From: Acidobacteriota bacterium
Lineage (GTDB): Bacteria > Acidobacteriota > Terriglobia > Terriglobales > SCQP01
Reading direction: 5' to 3'
Assembly (NCBI GenBank): GCA_021818955.1
Contig: JAKASR010000018.1
Location: 17,071-81,070, forward strand
Length of the DNA: 64,000 nucleotides
Shown here: piece by piece, positions 1 through 9,094 of the stretch
How the letters are laid out: the number at the start of each line of letters is the position of its first letter
How positions within the stretch are numbered: position 1 is the stretch's first letter
Position numbers and translations under genes: made by a program
The notes under the pieces: generated by a model
Told to the model about the DNA's origin: nothing
Seen by the model: only the letters and a program-made list of their open reading frames with translations
The model's database searches: none

Positions 1-188
1 CGGGTAGCGGGCCGGCGCGCCACCACGGCCTCCGCTTTGGCCTGGGCCAGGCGGAGGACGTAATGGCGCGCGGTTTCGCCGCGGCGAATGCGTTCGTCCA
101 GATCGGCCGCCAACGAGCGGAAACTCCAGCCGGCGCGGCGCAAAATTTCTCGCCGCCGTGGCGAAGCCGAAGCCAGAATCAGCGCCAT
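1..188 (-). CDS. maf: Maf family nucleotide pyrophosphatase (septum formation inhibitor Maf), partial, runs off the window start
   Basis: Manual reverse-strand translation from ATG at 188: MALILASASPRRREILRRAGWSFRSLAADLDERIRRGETARHYVLRLAQAKAEAVVARRPAT; the LILASASPRR N-terminus is the Maf signature. Not in the ORF track because it is open at the edge. Confidence 0.85.
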   Translation of the reverse strand, partial: MALILASASPRRREILRRAGWSFRSLAADLDERIRRGETARHYVLRLAQAKAEAVVARRPAT

Positions 189-322
189 CTCGTCATTTTT
201 GCTTGCGCTTTCCCGCGGCAGGGGGCCTCGCCTGGGGCGGAGGAACGCGCGGGGGGAGGGGGAGCGCAATGATGCTGGGCTGGAAGCCGTGCCTGGAAAT
301 TTGCTCTTATATGCCCGGGTAC

Positions 323-1681
323 TCACGCCGGCACGGACCTTCCCTGGGACAGCTTGGCGTTGCGGCGGCGCCGTTGCAGCCAGCCCCAGATCAGCAGTCC
401 ATACAGAGGCAAAAATTCCCAGGCCATCCAAGCGGTCTGGCGATAAGCGCTGGAGACCAGCGCCGGGTAGGCGAGCAGGACGCCGGAGATGAAATACAGC
501 CAGGCGGGGTCGGGATCGAAGGCCAACCAGGGCAACAGCCAAAGCGCCACCCCCGGCTGCAATCGCGGCACCAACAGCAATAACGCCGCCAGGCAGAGTT
601 TGGCCATGCGCGGCGGCTGCAGGTTGCGGGTGGAAAGCCAGACGAACACCGCGAAGAAGGCGGCTAAGGCGGCTAGGCGCGCCGGCGGCTGAAGCGAAGC
701 GCCGAACAGGCGGGGCAACAGCGCAAGGCCCCCGTTGGCAGAAGCGGCGAGCCAGAGCTTAAAGCCGGCGGCGAGATTATGTCCCCAGGCAGGCAGGAAA
801 AAGTGCCGTTCGAAAAAAAGATAGGGCCAGCTGCAGAGCAGCACAGGGGCCAGCAACCAAAGCCAATGCCGGCGCCGAATCCGGCGATACCAGGCGGGCG
901 CCAGCAAGAGAGCGGCGAGATTGAGCATGATCGCCAGGCCCAGGGCAAGATGGCTGAAGCGATCCCATTCCCCGGCCAAATAGAACGCCATCAACAACAG
1001 AAACAGCGCGAGCGCGACGAGGCTGCCATTCCCGGCCATTTCGATGACCGCCAGCGGCGCCCAGGCGTATATCAGGACGCGATCTGAATTGAGGCCATAG
1101 CGGCGCAACAAACCGGCTAAGGGCCAGATCAGCAGCAGATCGAAAACGATTCCCAGCAACTTTTCCCCGGCGGGCAGAATTGAAATCCGGAAATTCCAGC
1201 GGGTGACAAGTTCCGCCAAAGGCGGTGAGGTGGCCGCCAACTGCGGGCGCTGCAGGTGAGAAAATGTGGACCCTCGCAAGGGAACCAAAATGGGATTATC
1301 GGGCGCGAAAAAGTAAGGATTAAAAGGCGAGTTAAAGGATTGAACTTTGCCTTCCCAGTGCTGGCGCGCAAAGGTGTGCGAGAGCGTGGGGGCGAGCGGC
1401 AACAGGGTGAGACGGAAAATCAGCGCCGCCCCCAGGATCAGGATCCAACCCGGCCGGCCACATTTCCCCGGAAGGGCAAGTACGACCCATACCGCAATCA
1501 GATACAATAAAGCAGCCACTAAAGCCCAGGCGACAAAGGGCAATAAATGCCGGGCAGGATCTTGAATCCGCAGAATTGCAATCAAGGCCGTTTCCATCAG
1601 AACGGCAAGCAGCAGCAACGCGGGTGTTTTCAGGCGGTTGAGCGGCATTGGCTGGCTTACTATAACCGATTGCGACCCCAT
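323..1681 (-). CDS. Polytopic membrane protein, GT87/mannosyltransferase-like (DUF2029-type)
   Basis: 452-aa ORF with many hydrophobic segments; start may be internal (M12). Family assignment is inference. Confidence 0.6.
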   Translation of the reverse strand: MGSQSVIVSQPMPLNRLKTPALLLLAVLMETALIAILRIQDPARHLLPFVAWALVAALLYLIAVWVVLALPGKCGRPGWILILGAALIFRLTLLPLAPTLSHTFARQHWEGKVQSFNSPFNPYFFAPDNPILVPLRGSTFSHLQRPQLAATSPPLAELVTRWNFRISILPAGEKLLGIVFDLLLIWPLAGLLRRYGLNSDRVLIYAWAPLAVIEMAGNGSLVALALFLLLMAFYLAGEWDRFSHLALGLAIMLNLAALLLAPAWYRRIRRRHWLWLLAPVLLCSWPYLFFERHFFLPAWGHNLAAGFKLWLAASANGGLALLPRLFGASLQPPARLAALAAFFAVFVWLSTRNLQPPRMAKLCLAALLLLVPRLQPGVALWLLPWLAFDPDPAWLYFISGVLLAYPALVSSAYRQTAWMAWEFLPLYGLLIWGWLQRRRRNAKLSQGRSVPA

Positions 1682-1722
1682 TCCGCCGCCGTTTCGCTAC
1701 CCGCAACCGGGTTGAAAATTAT

Positions 1723-3366
1723 ATGATTGCCGCGCTAAATACCCTCGCGATAGGGTTCGCTCCTCATTCCAGCCTTTGGCAATACGTACGCCAGCAATGG
1801 CTGAATCAGACATTCACCAAAGGTCCGGCGGGATTGCCGCTTTATCAACTCAACGGATTCGATCTTTCGCTGCTGATTCCTTATTTCCTGGTGCTTTCGA
1901 TCCTGGCTTTTTATGGCTTTCACCGCTATGTGCTGGTTTATGTCTATTACCGCAACCGGAACCGGCGCGCCACCGACCCCGCTGCCCGCTTTGCGGAACT
2001 GCCGCGGGTCACAGTGCAGTTGCCGATCTATAACGAGCGTTTTGTAGTGGACCGCCTGGTGGAGGCCGTTTGCCAGCTAAATTATCCCGCCGATAAACTT
2101 GAAATTCAGGTGCTCGATGATTCCACCGACGATACGGTGGAGGTTGCGCGGACGGCCGTGGCACGGGCGCACGCCCAGGGGCACGCCATCAGCTACCATC
2201 ACCGCACCAACCGCAATGGATTCAAAGCGGGCGCGCTCCGGGCCGGCATGGAGGTGGCCAGCGGCGAACTGATTGCCATTTTCGATGCCGATTTCGTGCC
2301 GCCGCCCGATTTCCTGCAGCGCACCGTGCATTTTTTTACCGATCCGAAACTCGGCATGGTGCAGACGCGCTGGGGCTACATCAATCGCGATTATTCATGG
2401 CTGACGAGGGTGGAATCCATCCTGCTGGACGGGCATTTTATTCTCGAACACGGCGGGCGCTATCGCGCCGGCCTGTTTTTTAATTTCAATGGCACGGCCG
2501 GAATCTGGCGCCGGCAGGCCATTGAAGACGGCGGCGGCTGGCAGCACGATACCCTGACCGAGGACACTGATCTTTCCTACCGGGCCCAATTGGCGGGATG
2601 GCGCTTTCTCTATCTGCCGGAGGTGGAGTGCCCATCGGAGCTGCCGGTAGATATGAATGCCTTTAAGGTGCAGCAAGCACGCTGGGCTAAGGGACTGATC
2701 CAGACTTCGCGCAAAATTTTACCCCGTATGATGCGCCGCGCCGACGTCAGCCCGCGGGAAAAATTAGAGGCCTGGTGGCACCTTACCGCCAATATTTCTT
2801 ATCCGCTGATGATCGTGCTCTGCATTCTGCTGCTGCCGGCAATGATCGTGCGCTTTTACCAGGGCTGGTTCCAGATGCTCTATCTCGACCTGCCGCTGTT
2901 CATCGCCGCCACCATGTCGGTATCTTCGTTTTACCTGGTGGCGCAGCGCGAGCTCTATCCCCGCGCCTGGAAATCGGCTTTGGTTTTTATGCCGCTGGTT
3001 ATGGCGATCGGCATTGGATTGACGGTCACCAATACGCGCGCCGTGCTGGAAGCCCTGTTTGGCATCCGCAGTTCTTTTCAGCGCACGCCGAAATTCCGCA
3101 TCGAGACGCGGCAAGACCGCGCCACCCATGCAACTTACCGGCGCAAAATCGGCTGGTCTCCGGTGATTGAGCTGGCCCTGGGCACGATCTTCGCCTGGGT
3201 CACGATTTACGCCATCCAGAACGAAAACTACCTCACCTTGCCTTTCCTGCTGCTTTTCGTCGGGGGATATTGGACCACCGGACTGTTATCGATTTTTCAG
3301 GGGCGAAGGCCGCGCTCGAAAGCGGTTCGCATCGAATCGGCCGTTGCCGCAGGCCAAGGCTCGTAA
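1723..3366 (+). CDS. Family 2 glycosyltransferase, cellulose synthase-like membrane enzyme
   Basis: Motifs DDSTDD, FDADF, TEDTDLSYR and QQARWAKG (D,D,D,QxxRW) with TM segments at both ends. Confidence 0.9.
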   Translation: MIAALNTLAIGFAPHSSLWQYVRQQWLNQTFTKGPAGLPLYQLNGFDLSLLIPYFLVLSILAFYGFHRYVLVYVYYRNRNRRATDPAARFAELPRVTVQLPIYNERFVVDRLVEAVCQLNYPADKLEIQVLDDSTDDTVEVARTAVARAHAQGHAISYHHRTNRNGFKAGALRAGMEVASGELIAIFDADFVPPPDFLQRTVHFFTDPKLGMVQTRWGYINRDYSWLTRVESILLDGHFILEHGGRYRAGLFFNFNGTAGIWRRQAIEDGGGWQHDTLTEDTDLSYRAQLAGWRFLYLPEVECPSELPVDMNAFKVQQARWAKGLIQTSRKILPRMMRRADVSPREKLEAWWHLTANISYPLMIVLCILLLPAMIVRFYQGWFQMLYLDLPLFIAATMSVSSFYLVAQRELYPRAWKSALVFMPLVMAIGIGLTVTNTRAVLEALFGIRSSFQRTPKFRIETRQDRATHATYRRKIGWSPVIELALGTIFAWVTIYAIQNENYLTLPFLLLFVGGYWTTGLLSIFQGRRPRSKAVRIESAVAAGQGS

Positions 3367-3440
3367 AAGCTGCCTGTTTGCGGTAATGAAATGTAAAAAT
3401 TACCAACTTCGGCGGCCGGCTTCGGCTATAAAGCGAAAAA

Positions 3441-4427
3441 TTAGAACAGGCGGAAGCTGACACTGATCTGGGCGCGCACGGCTACCGGCTTGCCATTCAT
3501 CCTTGCGGGTTTAAATCTCCATTGCTTGACCGCGAGGATGGCTTTTTGATCCAGTCCCAAGCCCAAGCGTTTGGCGATGGTGATCTGATGCGCCCTGCCG
3601 TCGGTTCCGATCGTCACCCAAAGCACGACAGTGCCCTGGTATTTGGCCTCGCGGGCAGCGTTGGTAAATTCCGGATCCGGATCATAAATTACGACCGGAT
3701 CAGTTATACCAGCGCCTTCAGAATAAGCTCCGCCGCCGGTACCGCCGCCTGTGCCCGGGCCATAACCGTTGCCATTGCCGGAACCGATGCCGCCCCCGCG
3801 ACCACTGCCCATGCCGGCCAAGGAACCGGGACCGTTGGAAGGAGCGGTCAATTTGATCGTGGGCTGGCCAAATTGCGGGAGATTCGGCTGCGGCAACACG
3901 ACATTTTTCTGCACCACAATCGAGGGAGGAACGGGCAATTGGGGCTTAATCTTCGGCATTACGGCCATGGGCGGCGCAAGGGCATGACGCAAGCGAATCG
4001 GGATTCGGCCACGGCTGGGCGGGCGAATCGAATGCGTTCCGCCGCCTCCACCCCCACCGATGTGCTTTTTGCCCATCGAAGTAGTGGGTAAAAATATCGG
4101 GGTTATCTGAACTACCGATTGAAAAGCCTGACCGACCTGACGATGAAAGATCGGCAACATTAAGAGAGCAATAATCAGAAAATGAATTAATAAAGCGCTG
4201 ACCCGGCTGCCGGCGCGGGTTTTTATGTCTTCCGGTGTCCAGATGTCCTTAACCGGAACGGGCTCGGATTCAAGCTCCAGCGGGGGCGGAGGGGGCGCAA
4301 AACGCGCTTGAATGCTCGTTTTGAGCGAGGCCCAAAGCGAGGGCGTTTCGATTAAAGGGGAAAATTCCGGCTCCGGCGCAGGGGAGGCTGGAACATCGGG
4401 TAACGGTTTGGATTGCAACTCGGGCAA
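3441..4427 (-). CDS. TonB family energy transducer
   Basis: Single TM after a proline-rich region, Gly-rich linker, C-terminal TonB domain (YQGTVVLWVTIGTDGRAHQITIAKRLGLGLDQKAILAVKQWRFKPARMNGKPVAVRAQISVSFRLF). Confidence 0.85.
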   Translation of the reverse strand: MPELQSKPLPDVPASPAPEPEFSPLIETPSLWASLKTSIQARFAPPPPPLELESEPVPVKDIWTPEDIKTRAGSRVSALLIHFLIIALLMLPIFHRQVGQAFQSVVQITPIFLPTTSMGKKHIGGGGGGGTHSIRPPSRGRIPIRLRHALAPPMAVMPKIKPQLPVPPSIVVQKNVVLPQPNLPQFGQPTIKLTAPSNGPGSLAGMGSGRGGGIGSGNGNGYGPGTGGGTGGGAYSEGAGITDPVVIYDPDPEFTNAAREAKYQGTVVLWVTIGTDGRAHQITIAKRLGLGLDQKAILAVKQWRFKPARMNGKPVAVRAQISVSFRLF

Positions 4428-4557
4428 GGGCTCTTATCAGAAGAAAGAAGATCGGCGCCAGCCAGCCAGCTTGCAGGCTAATGCCCCTCTTACGCTAGGA
4501 CGCATTTTAGCACGTCCGAGATTCTGAAATTTGGAAGGCATATGCTGCTTTGCCATC

Positions 4558-5853
4558 CTATTCCGCCGCTGCATTCTCCTGGGGCAACTGATATACCAAT
4601 CTACCCCCTACAATTGTAAATATAGCCCTGCCTTGCAATTCCCAGCCCAGAAAGGGAGTATTCCGGCTCTTAGAGTGCAGGGTTTCGGGACGGCAAATCC
4701 ATTTTCGGTTGGGGTCGAAGACGGTCAGATCGGCCAGACTGCCGAAAGCCAGCCGGACAGGCGGATGCCCGAGCACTGACGCTGGCGAAGACGTAAAAGC
4801 TTCCACCATGCGCATTAAAGACAGCCGGCCGGCGCGCACCAGGGCCAGCGCCAGGGGAAGCGCCGTCTCCAGCCCGATAATGCCGAACGGGGCGCGGGTA
4901 AATTCCTGCTGCTTTTCGTGCGCGGCGTGGGGAGCATGGTCGGTGGCAATGGCCTCAATTACGCCCTCGGCCAGGGCCTGAATCAACGCTTCGCGATCGG
5001 CGCGGCTGCGCAAGGGTGGGTTCATTTTGAAATTCGCTTCATAGTCGCGAATATCCTCATCGCAGAGGGTGAAATGATGCGGCGTGACTTCCGCCGTGGC
5101 GCGTACGCCGCGCCGCTTGGCTTCGCGCAGCAGATTCACCGAAGCGGCGGTAGAGATGTGGGCGATATGCAAATGGGCGCCGGTCTGTTCAGCCAGCAGC
5201 AGGTCGCGGCTGACCATGGCGGCTTCGGAAGCCGCGCTAATGCCCGGAAGCCCGAGTCGGTAAGAAGTGGGGCCTTCGTGCATTACGCCACCGGCGGAGA
5301 GCTGCAGATCTTCACAATGCTCGATCACCGGCATCTGGAAGCGCCCAGCGTACTCCATGGCGCGGCGCAGGCGCTGGCCGTTCGAGACCGGATGCCCGTC
5401 GTCGGAAATTGCCACCGCACCGGCGGCGCGCATGCTACCGATTTCGGCCAAGCGTTCTCCCTGGCTGCCGGCGGTGATGGCGCCGATCGGGAACACGCGG
5501 GCGCGGCCAAGTTCGCGCGCGCGCAAGATCAGGTAAGCGGTGCCCCCGGCATGGTCGTTGACCGGCTGGGTATTGGGCATGGCGCAAATTGCGGTGAATC
5601 CGCCCGCGACCGCGGCTTGAGTCCCGCTGGCAATGTCTTCCTTGTATTCCTGCCCCGGTTCACGAAGATGCGTATGCAGGTCAATAAAGCCCGGAGCGAT
5701 CACCAGGCCGGTGCAATCTAAAACCCCCGGCCCTTCCGCCGCAATGCCGGAGCCGGCTTCGCGGATGCGGTCCTCATGAATCACCACGTCGCCGATTTCA
5801 TCCCGGCCGGAGGCGGGATCGATCAGCCTGCCGTTTTTCAGAATCAGGCTCAT
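4558..5853 (-). CDS. pyrC: Dihydroorotase
   Basis: FIDLHTHLREPGQEYKEDIASGTQAAVAGGFTAICAMPNTQP; 4-bp overlap with pyrB. Confidence 0.95.
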   Translation of the reverse strand: MSLILKNGRLIDPASGRDEIGDVVIHEDRIREAGSGIAAEGPGVLDCTGLVIAPGFIDLHTHLREPGQEYKEDIASGTQAAVAGGFTAICAMPNTQPVNDHAGGTAYLILRARELGRARVFPIGAITAGSQGERLAEIGSMRAAGAVAISDDGHPVSNGQRLRRAMEYAGRFQMPVIEHCEDLQLSAGGVMHEGPTSYRLGLPGISAASEAAMVSRDLLLAEQTGAHLHIAHISTAASVNLLREAKRRGVRATAEVTPHHFTLCDEDIRDYEANFKMNPPLRSRADREALIQALAEGVIEAIATDHAPHAAHEKQQEFTRAPFGIIGLETALPLALALVRAGRLSLMRMVEAFTSSPASVLGHPPVRLAFGSLADLTVFDPNRKWICRPETLHSKSRNTPFLGWELQGRAIFTIVGGRLVYQLPQENAAAE

Positions 5854-6794
5854 CCTTTAGCCATCATGGCGGGAGCGCCCTGCGCCGCAGTTTGACCCAA
5901 GAGGCGGTCCAGAACCGCCATGCGAATCAGCACCCCGTTTTCCACCTGCTCACGAATGACGGATTGGGGAGAGTCGGCCACTTCGGCGCTGATTTCGACG
6001 CCGCGGATCATGGGACCGGGATGCATGACCAGCGCCTGCGGGCTAGCCAGGCGGAGCCGCTCGGGCGTGAGCCCGTATTCACGGGCGTATTCGGCTTCAT
6101 TGGGGAAAAAGCCGGCCTGCATACGTTCCATTTGCAGTCGCAGCACCATGACCGCGTCCACGGCATCGAGCGCGTCTTCCAGACGATACGTGGCCCGCAC
6201 GCGCGGGCCATAGGCTTCGGCTAAAGCCGGAGGCAACAGCGTGCGCGGGCCGCAAAGGCGCACGCGCGCGCCTAGTTGCGTCAGTAGAAGCAGATTGGAG
6301 CGGGCCACGCGGCTGTGCAGGATATCGCCCACGATGGCAATCTCCAGGCCCTCCAGACGCCCGAAATGGCGCCAAAGGGTATAGCCGTCGAGCAAGGCCT
6401 GGGTGGGGTGCTCGTGCATGCCATCCCCGGCATTAATCACGGTGGAATGGACATTGCGCGCGACCAGATGAGGAGCGCCGCTTGCAGCATGGCGTATGAC
6501 GATCCCATCCACCGCCATCGCCTGCAAGGTATAAACCGTATCCAGCAGCGATTCGCCTTTTTCAATGCTGCTCGATTGCGCGGTGACCGAGACGGTTTCC
6601 GCGCCCAGGCGGCGGGCGGCTACTTCGAATGAGGTTCGGGTGCGGGTCGAGGGTTCGTAAAAAAGCAACAGCAAGCGGCGGCCGGAGAGCCGGCGTTCGG
6701 GAGCCTGCTGCTGAAACCGGCGCGCCTGGCGCAAAATTGCCCAGGCTTCGTCCATTTCCAATCCTTCAATACCCAGCAGGTGCTTCATATTCAC
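5850..6794 (-). CDS. pyrB: Aspartate carbamoyltransferase catalytic subunit
   Basis: FYEPSTRTRTSFEVAARRLGAETV signature; adjacent to pyrC. Confidence 0.95.
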   Translation of the reverse strand: MNMKHLLGIEGLEMDEAWAILRQARRFQQQAPERRLSGRRLLLLFYEPSTRTRTSFEVAARRLGAETVSVTAQSSSIEKGESLLDTVYTLQAMAVDGIVIRHAASGAPHLVARNVHSTVINAGDGMHEHPTQALLDGYTLWRHFGRLEGLEIAIVGDILHSRVARSNLLLLTQLGARVRLCGPRTLLPPALAEAYGPRVRATYRLEDALDAVDAVMVLRLQMERMQAGFFPNEAEYAREYGLTPERLRLASPQALVMHPGPMIRGVEISAEVADSPQSVIREQVENGVLIRMAVLDRLLGQTAAQGAPAMMAKG

Positions 6795-6829
6795 ATGCGG
6801 GCGAGCAGCTACCGCCAGGCTGACGCCGG

Positions 6830-7405
6830 TTAGCTGGCTTCGACCAGCAGCACTTTTTCCATGCCGTCGATTTCCTGCAACTTCACTTCGATGATTTCCC
6901 GATCGGTGGTTTGCACGTACTTGCCAATAAACGAGGCCTCGATGGGGAGTTCGCGGTGGCCGCGGTCAATCAGCACGCAAAGCTGGACGCGTTTAGGGCG
7001 GCCATGGTCGAAGATGGCGTCCAGCGCGGCGCGAGTGGTGCGGCCGGTGTAGAGCACGTCGTCCACCAGCACGACATTTTTTCCCGCCAGCGGCACATCC
7101 AACGTCGTGCTATTCAGGACCGGTTTCTGGTCGACGGTGGAGAGGTCGTCGCGATAAAAGGTGATGTCGAGCTCGCCCACCGGAACCGGGCGGGATTCGA
7201 TGCGCGAGGTCAGCGTGCCCAGGCGTTGGGCCAGGGGCAGGCCCCGGCGGCGAATGCCGACCAGGACCAGATTTTCGGCGCCATTGTTTTTTTCCACAAT
7301 CTCATGCGCCAGACGCACCAGCGTGCGCTCGATCTCGGAGGCCGACATCAATTGCGCTTTTTGATGGAGGGTGGGTTTTTCCGCAGAAGCCATGGGCGAC
7401 CTCAT
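6830..7405 (-). CDS. pyrR: Bifunctional pyr operon regulator / uracil phosphoribosyltransferase PyrR
   Basis: PRPP motif VVLVDDVLYTGRTTRAALDAI. ORF track start (7588) is over-extended; ATG at 7405 or 7393 is more plausible. Confidence 0.9.
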   Translation of the reverse strand: MRSPMASAEKPTLHQKAQLMSASEIERTLVRLAHEIVEKNNGAENLVLVGIRRRGLPLAQRLGTLTSRIESRPVPVGELDITFYRDDLSTVDQKPVLNSTTLDVPLAGKNVVLVDDVLYTGRTTRAALDAIFDHGRPKRVQLCVLIDRGHRELPIEASFIGKYVQTTDREIIEVKLQEIDGMEKVLLVEAS

Positions 7406-7488
7406 GATAGCAAAAGGTTGGGCAAGCATAGCCGTGACCACAATCACGTGAGCGGCTGGAACTATTTTACCCCGGCCGAGCGGGAGGC

Positions 7489-9069
7489 TCAGCGCTGCAC
7501 CAATTCGCGTTCCGGGTCCGGCTTTTTCACGCGCAGACGAGCCGTAAATGCCGGATGCCGGGCTGCAAGCGCCTGGAACATTTCCCAAGCGGTTTCGCGA
7601 TAAGAAAAATGTCCGCCGGGAGCGGTGCGCAGCTCAACCAGGTAAGCCGCCTCGGCGGCATCCATTTTAAAGAGCGTGCGTTTGCGGTAGGCGAGCGAGA
7701 TCAGATAAGGGGCCGCGGCCGGGGGCAACTCCGAAGCCGCCTGCCGCGCCTTCGCCAAGGCGGCATGATAATCCGCCTCGGCGCCACAGCCCGCCAGAGG
7801 CGCGGGCGTATCATAGCCGTGGCGAAAACTGGCGGGCTGATGGATCTGCACGCAGCGGCGATGTCGATGCAGATCGCGGAAGCCGCCCAAATCCATGAAA
7901 ATATCGAAAATGAAGCTATAACCGGAGCGCCATTCGCGCGCCAGTTCGTCATGCGCGCCCCGCCGGCGCAAGCCGGTTTCGAGAATTTCCGCGCGCCGGC
8001 ATGCATCCAGCCCAGAGATGATATCGGCGATTTGGGCATAAGGGTGATCGCAAGCGCCATAAAGCAGGGTAGCGGCGATTTCGATTTCCCAACTGGCGGG
8101 CTCCAGCAGAGTGACACGGGGGGCGGGGCGGGGCTCGGCGCCGGCAAGCAGCTCCGCGGCCAATTGCCGCAGTTCGCGGCGGGATTCGATCAGGTAAGGA
8201 CTGGGCTCGGCGTACTTGACCAGGGTGGGCAAGGTCGCCGCCGGCCGGGCCGAATCTTCCAACTCCGCGGCGAGCTCATCCTCGCCGCTCCGGCGCAGTG
8301 CCGCCGCGGCCTGGCTCAGCCGCTCCCGGCGCGGATCGTAGGCGGCGCCGGCGCCAGCGCGCTTGAGCGCATTGCCCAGCTCGCGGACTTCCTCGTATTC
8401 GGAAGACAGCAAACGGGAAATCTGCGCTTCCAGCGTGCGCGCGCTCACGATCTGGCCCAGGCTGGTCAGCGTGGCTAGGGGCAGCAAATAGCGCGCGACA
8501 TCGAATGCCCGTGCCCGCATCGCGCGCTCGAAACGGTCTTTCTCCATTTCTTGCGGGCACGTCATACGCGCACAGTAGTCGCGCCAGACTTTCTCCGTGA
8601 CGGAATGATAGGCAGCGAAAAGCGCGTCCAGGGCGGACTCATAGAGGGCGCGCGGCGCGGGCGAGAGTCCTGCCGGAACATACCAGTCGCCACTGCGGAA
8701 ATTTTGATAACGGGTGGAGCGTTCCTGGCCGTCCCAGCGGCTTTCATCCGCCACTTCGATGGCGGCCAACAGCGATAAGCGCTCAATGGCGAAAGCGACA
8801 TGCGCCAAATCGGCGATGGAGCGGTGTCCATATTGAAAATAAAAAGTGTTGAGGAACTTTTCGGCTTTTTGGCTGTTGATTTCACGCAAACTCTCGCGCA
8901 GGGAAAGCGCCGAGCGGCTGTAACGGGCCAGCGCATAAGCGACGAGTTCCGGCTCTACGCCCGAGAGCGCAAACACGCGCGCGCCCGCAGCTTCCAAATC
9001 CAGCCGAGGGGAAGCCGGTGCGGCTGGGTTGGGCGGAGGAGTGAGGGAATGGGGATTATCGGACGGCAT
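7489..9069 (-). CDS. Tandem (two-domain) FAD-dependent thymidylate synthase ThyX-like protein
   Basis: Second half has RDLHRHRRCVQIHQPASFRHGYD (ThyX RHR-type motif); first half has QYGHRSIADLAHVAFAIERLSLLAAIEVADESRWDGQERSTRYQNF. Confidence 0.8.
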   Translation of the reverse strand: MPSDNPHSLTPPPNPAAPASPRLDLEAAGARVFALSGVEPELVAYALARYSRSALSLRESLREINSQKAEKFLNTFYFQYGHRSIADLAHVAFAIERLSLLAAIEVADESRWDGQERSTRYQNFRSGDWYVPAGLSPAPRALYESALDALFAAYHSVTEKVWRDYCARMTCPQEMEKDRFERAMRARAFDVARYLLPLATLTSLGQIVSARTLEAQISRLLSSEYEEVRELGNALKRAGAGAAYDPRRERLSQAAAALRRSGEDELAAELEDSARPAATLPTLVKYAEPSPYLIESRRELRQLAAELLAGAEPRPAPRVTLLEPASWEIEIAATLLYGACDHPYAQIADIISGLDACRRAEILETGLRRRGAHDELAREWRSGYSFIFDIFMDLGGFRDLHRHRRCVQIHQPASFRHGYDTPAPLAGCGAEADYHAALAKARQAASELPPAAAPYLISLAYRKRTLFKMDAAEAAYLVELRTAPGGHFSYRETAWEMFQALAARHPAFTARLRVKKPDPERELVQR

Positions 9070-9094
9070 CGGAATCAGCCCCTTAGTATAAATT

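Noticed and set aside
4918-5721. 267-aa and other long ORFs opposite known genes (e.g. 7555-8478 +, 33451-34446 -, 37910-39088 +, 60191-61018 -)
   Set aside because: Antisense to confidently identified genes; long open frames are expected at high GC and the peptides have biased, low-complexity composition.
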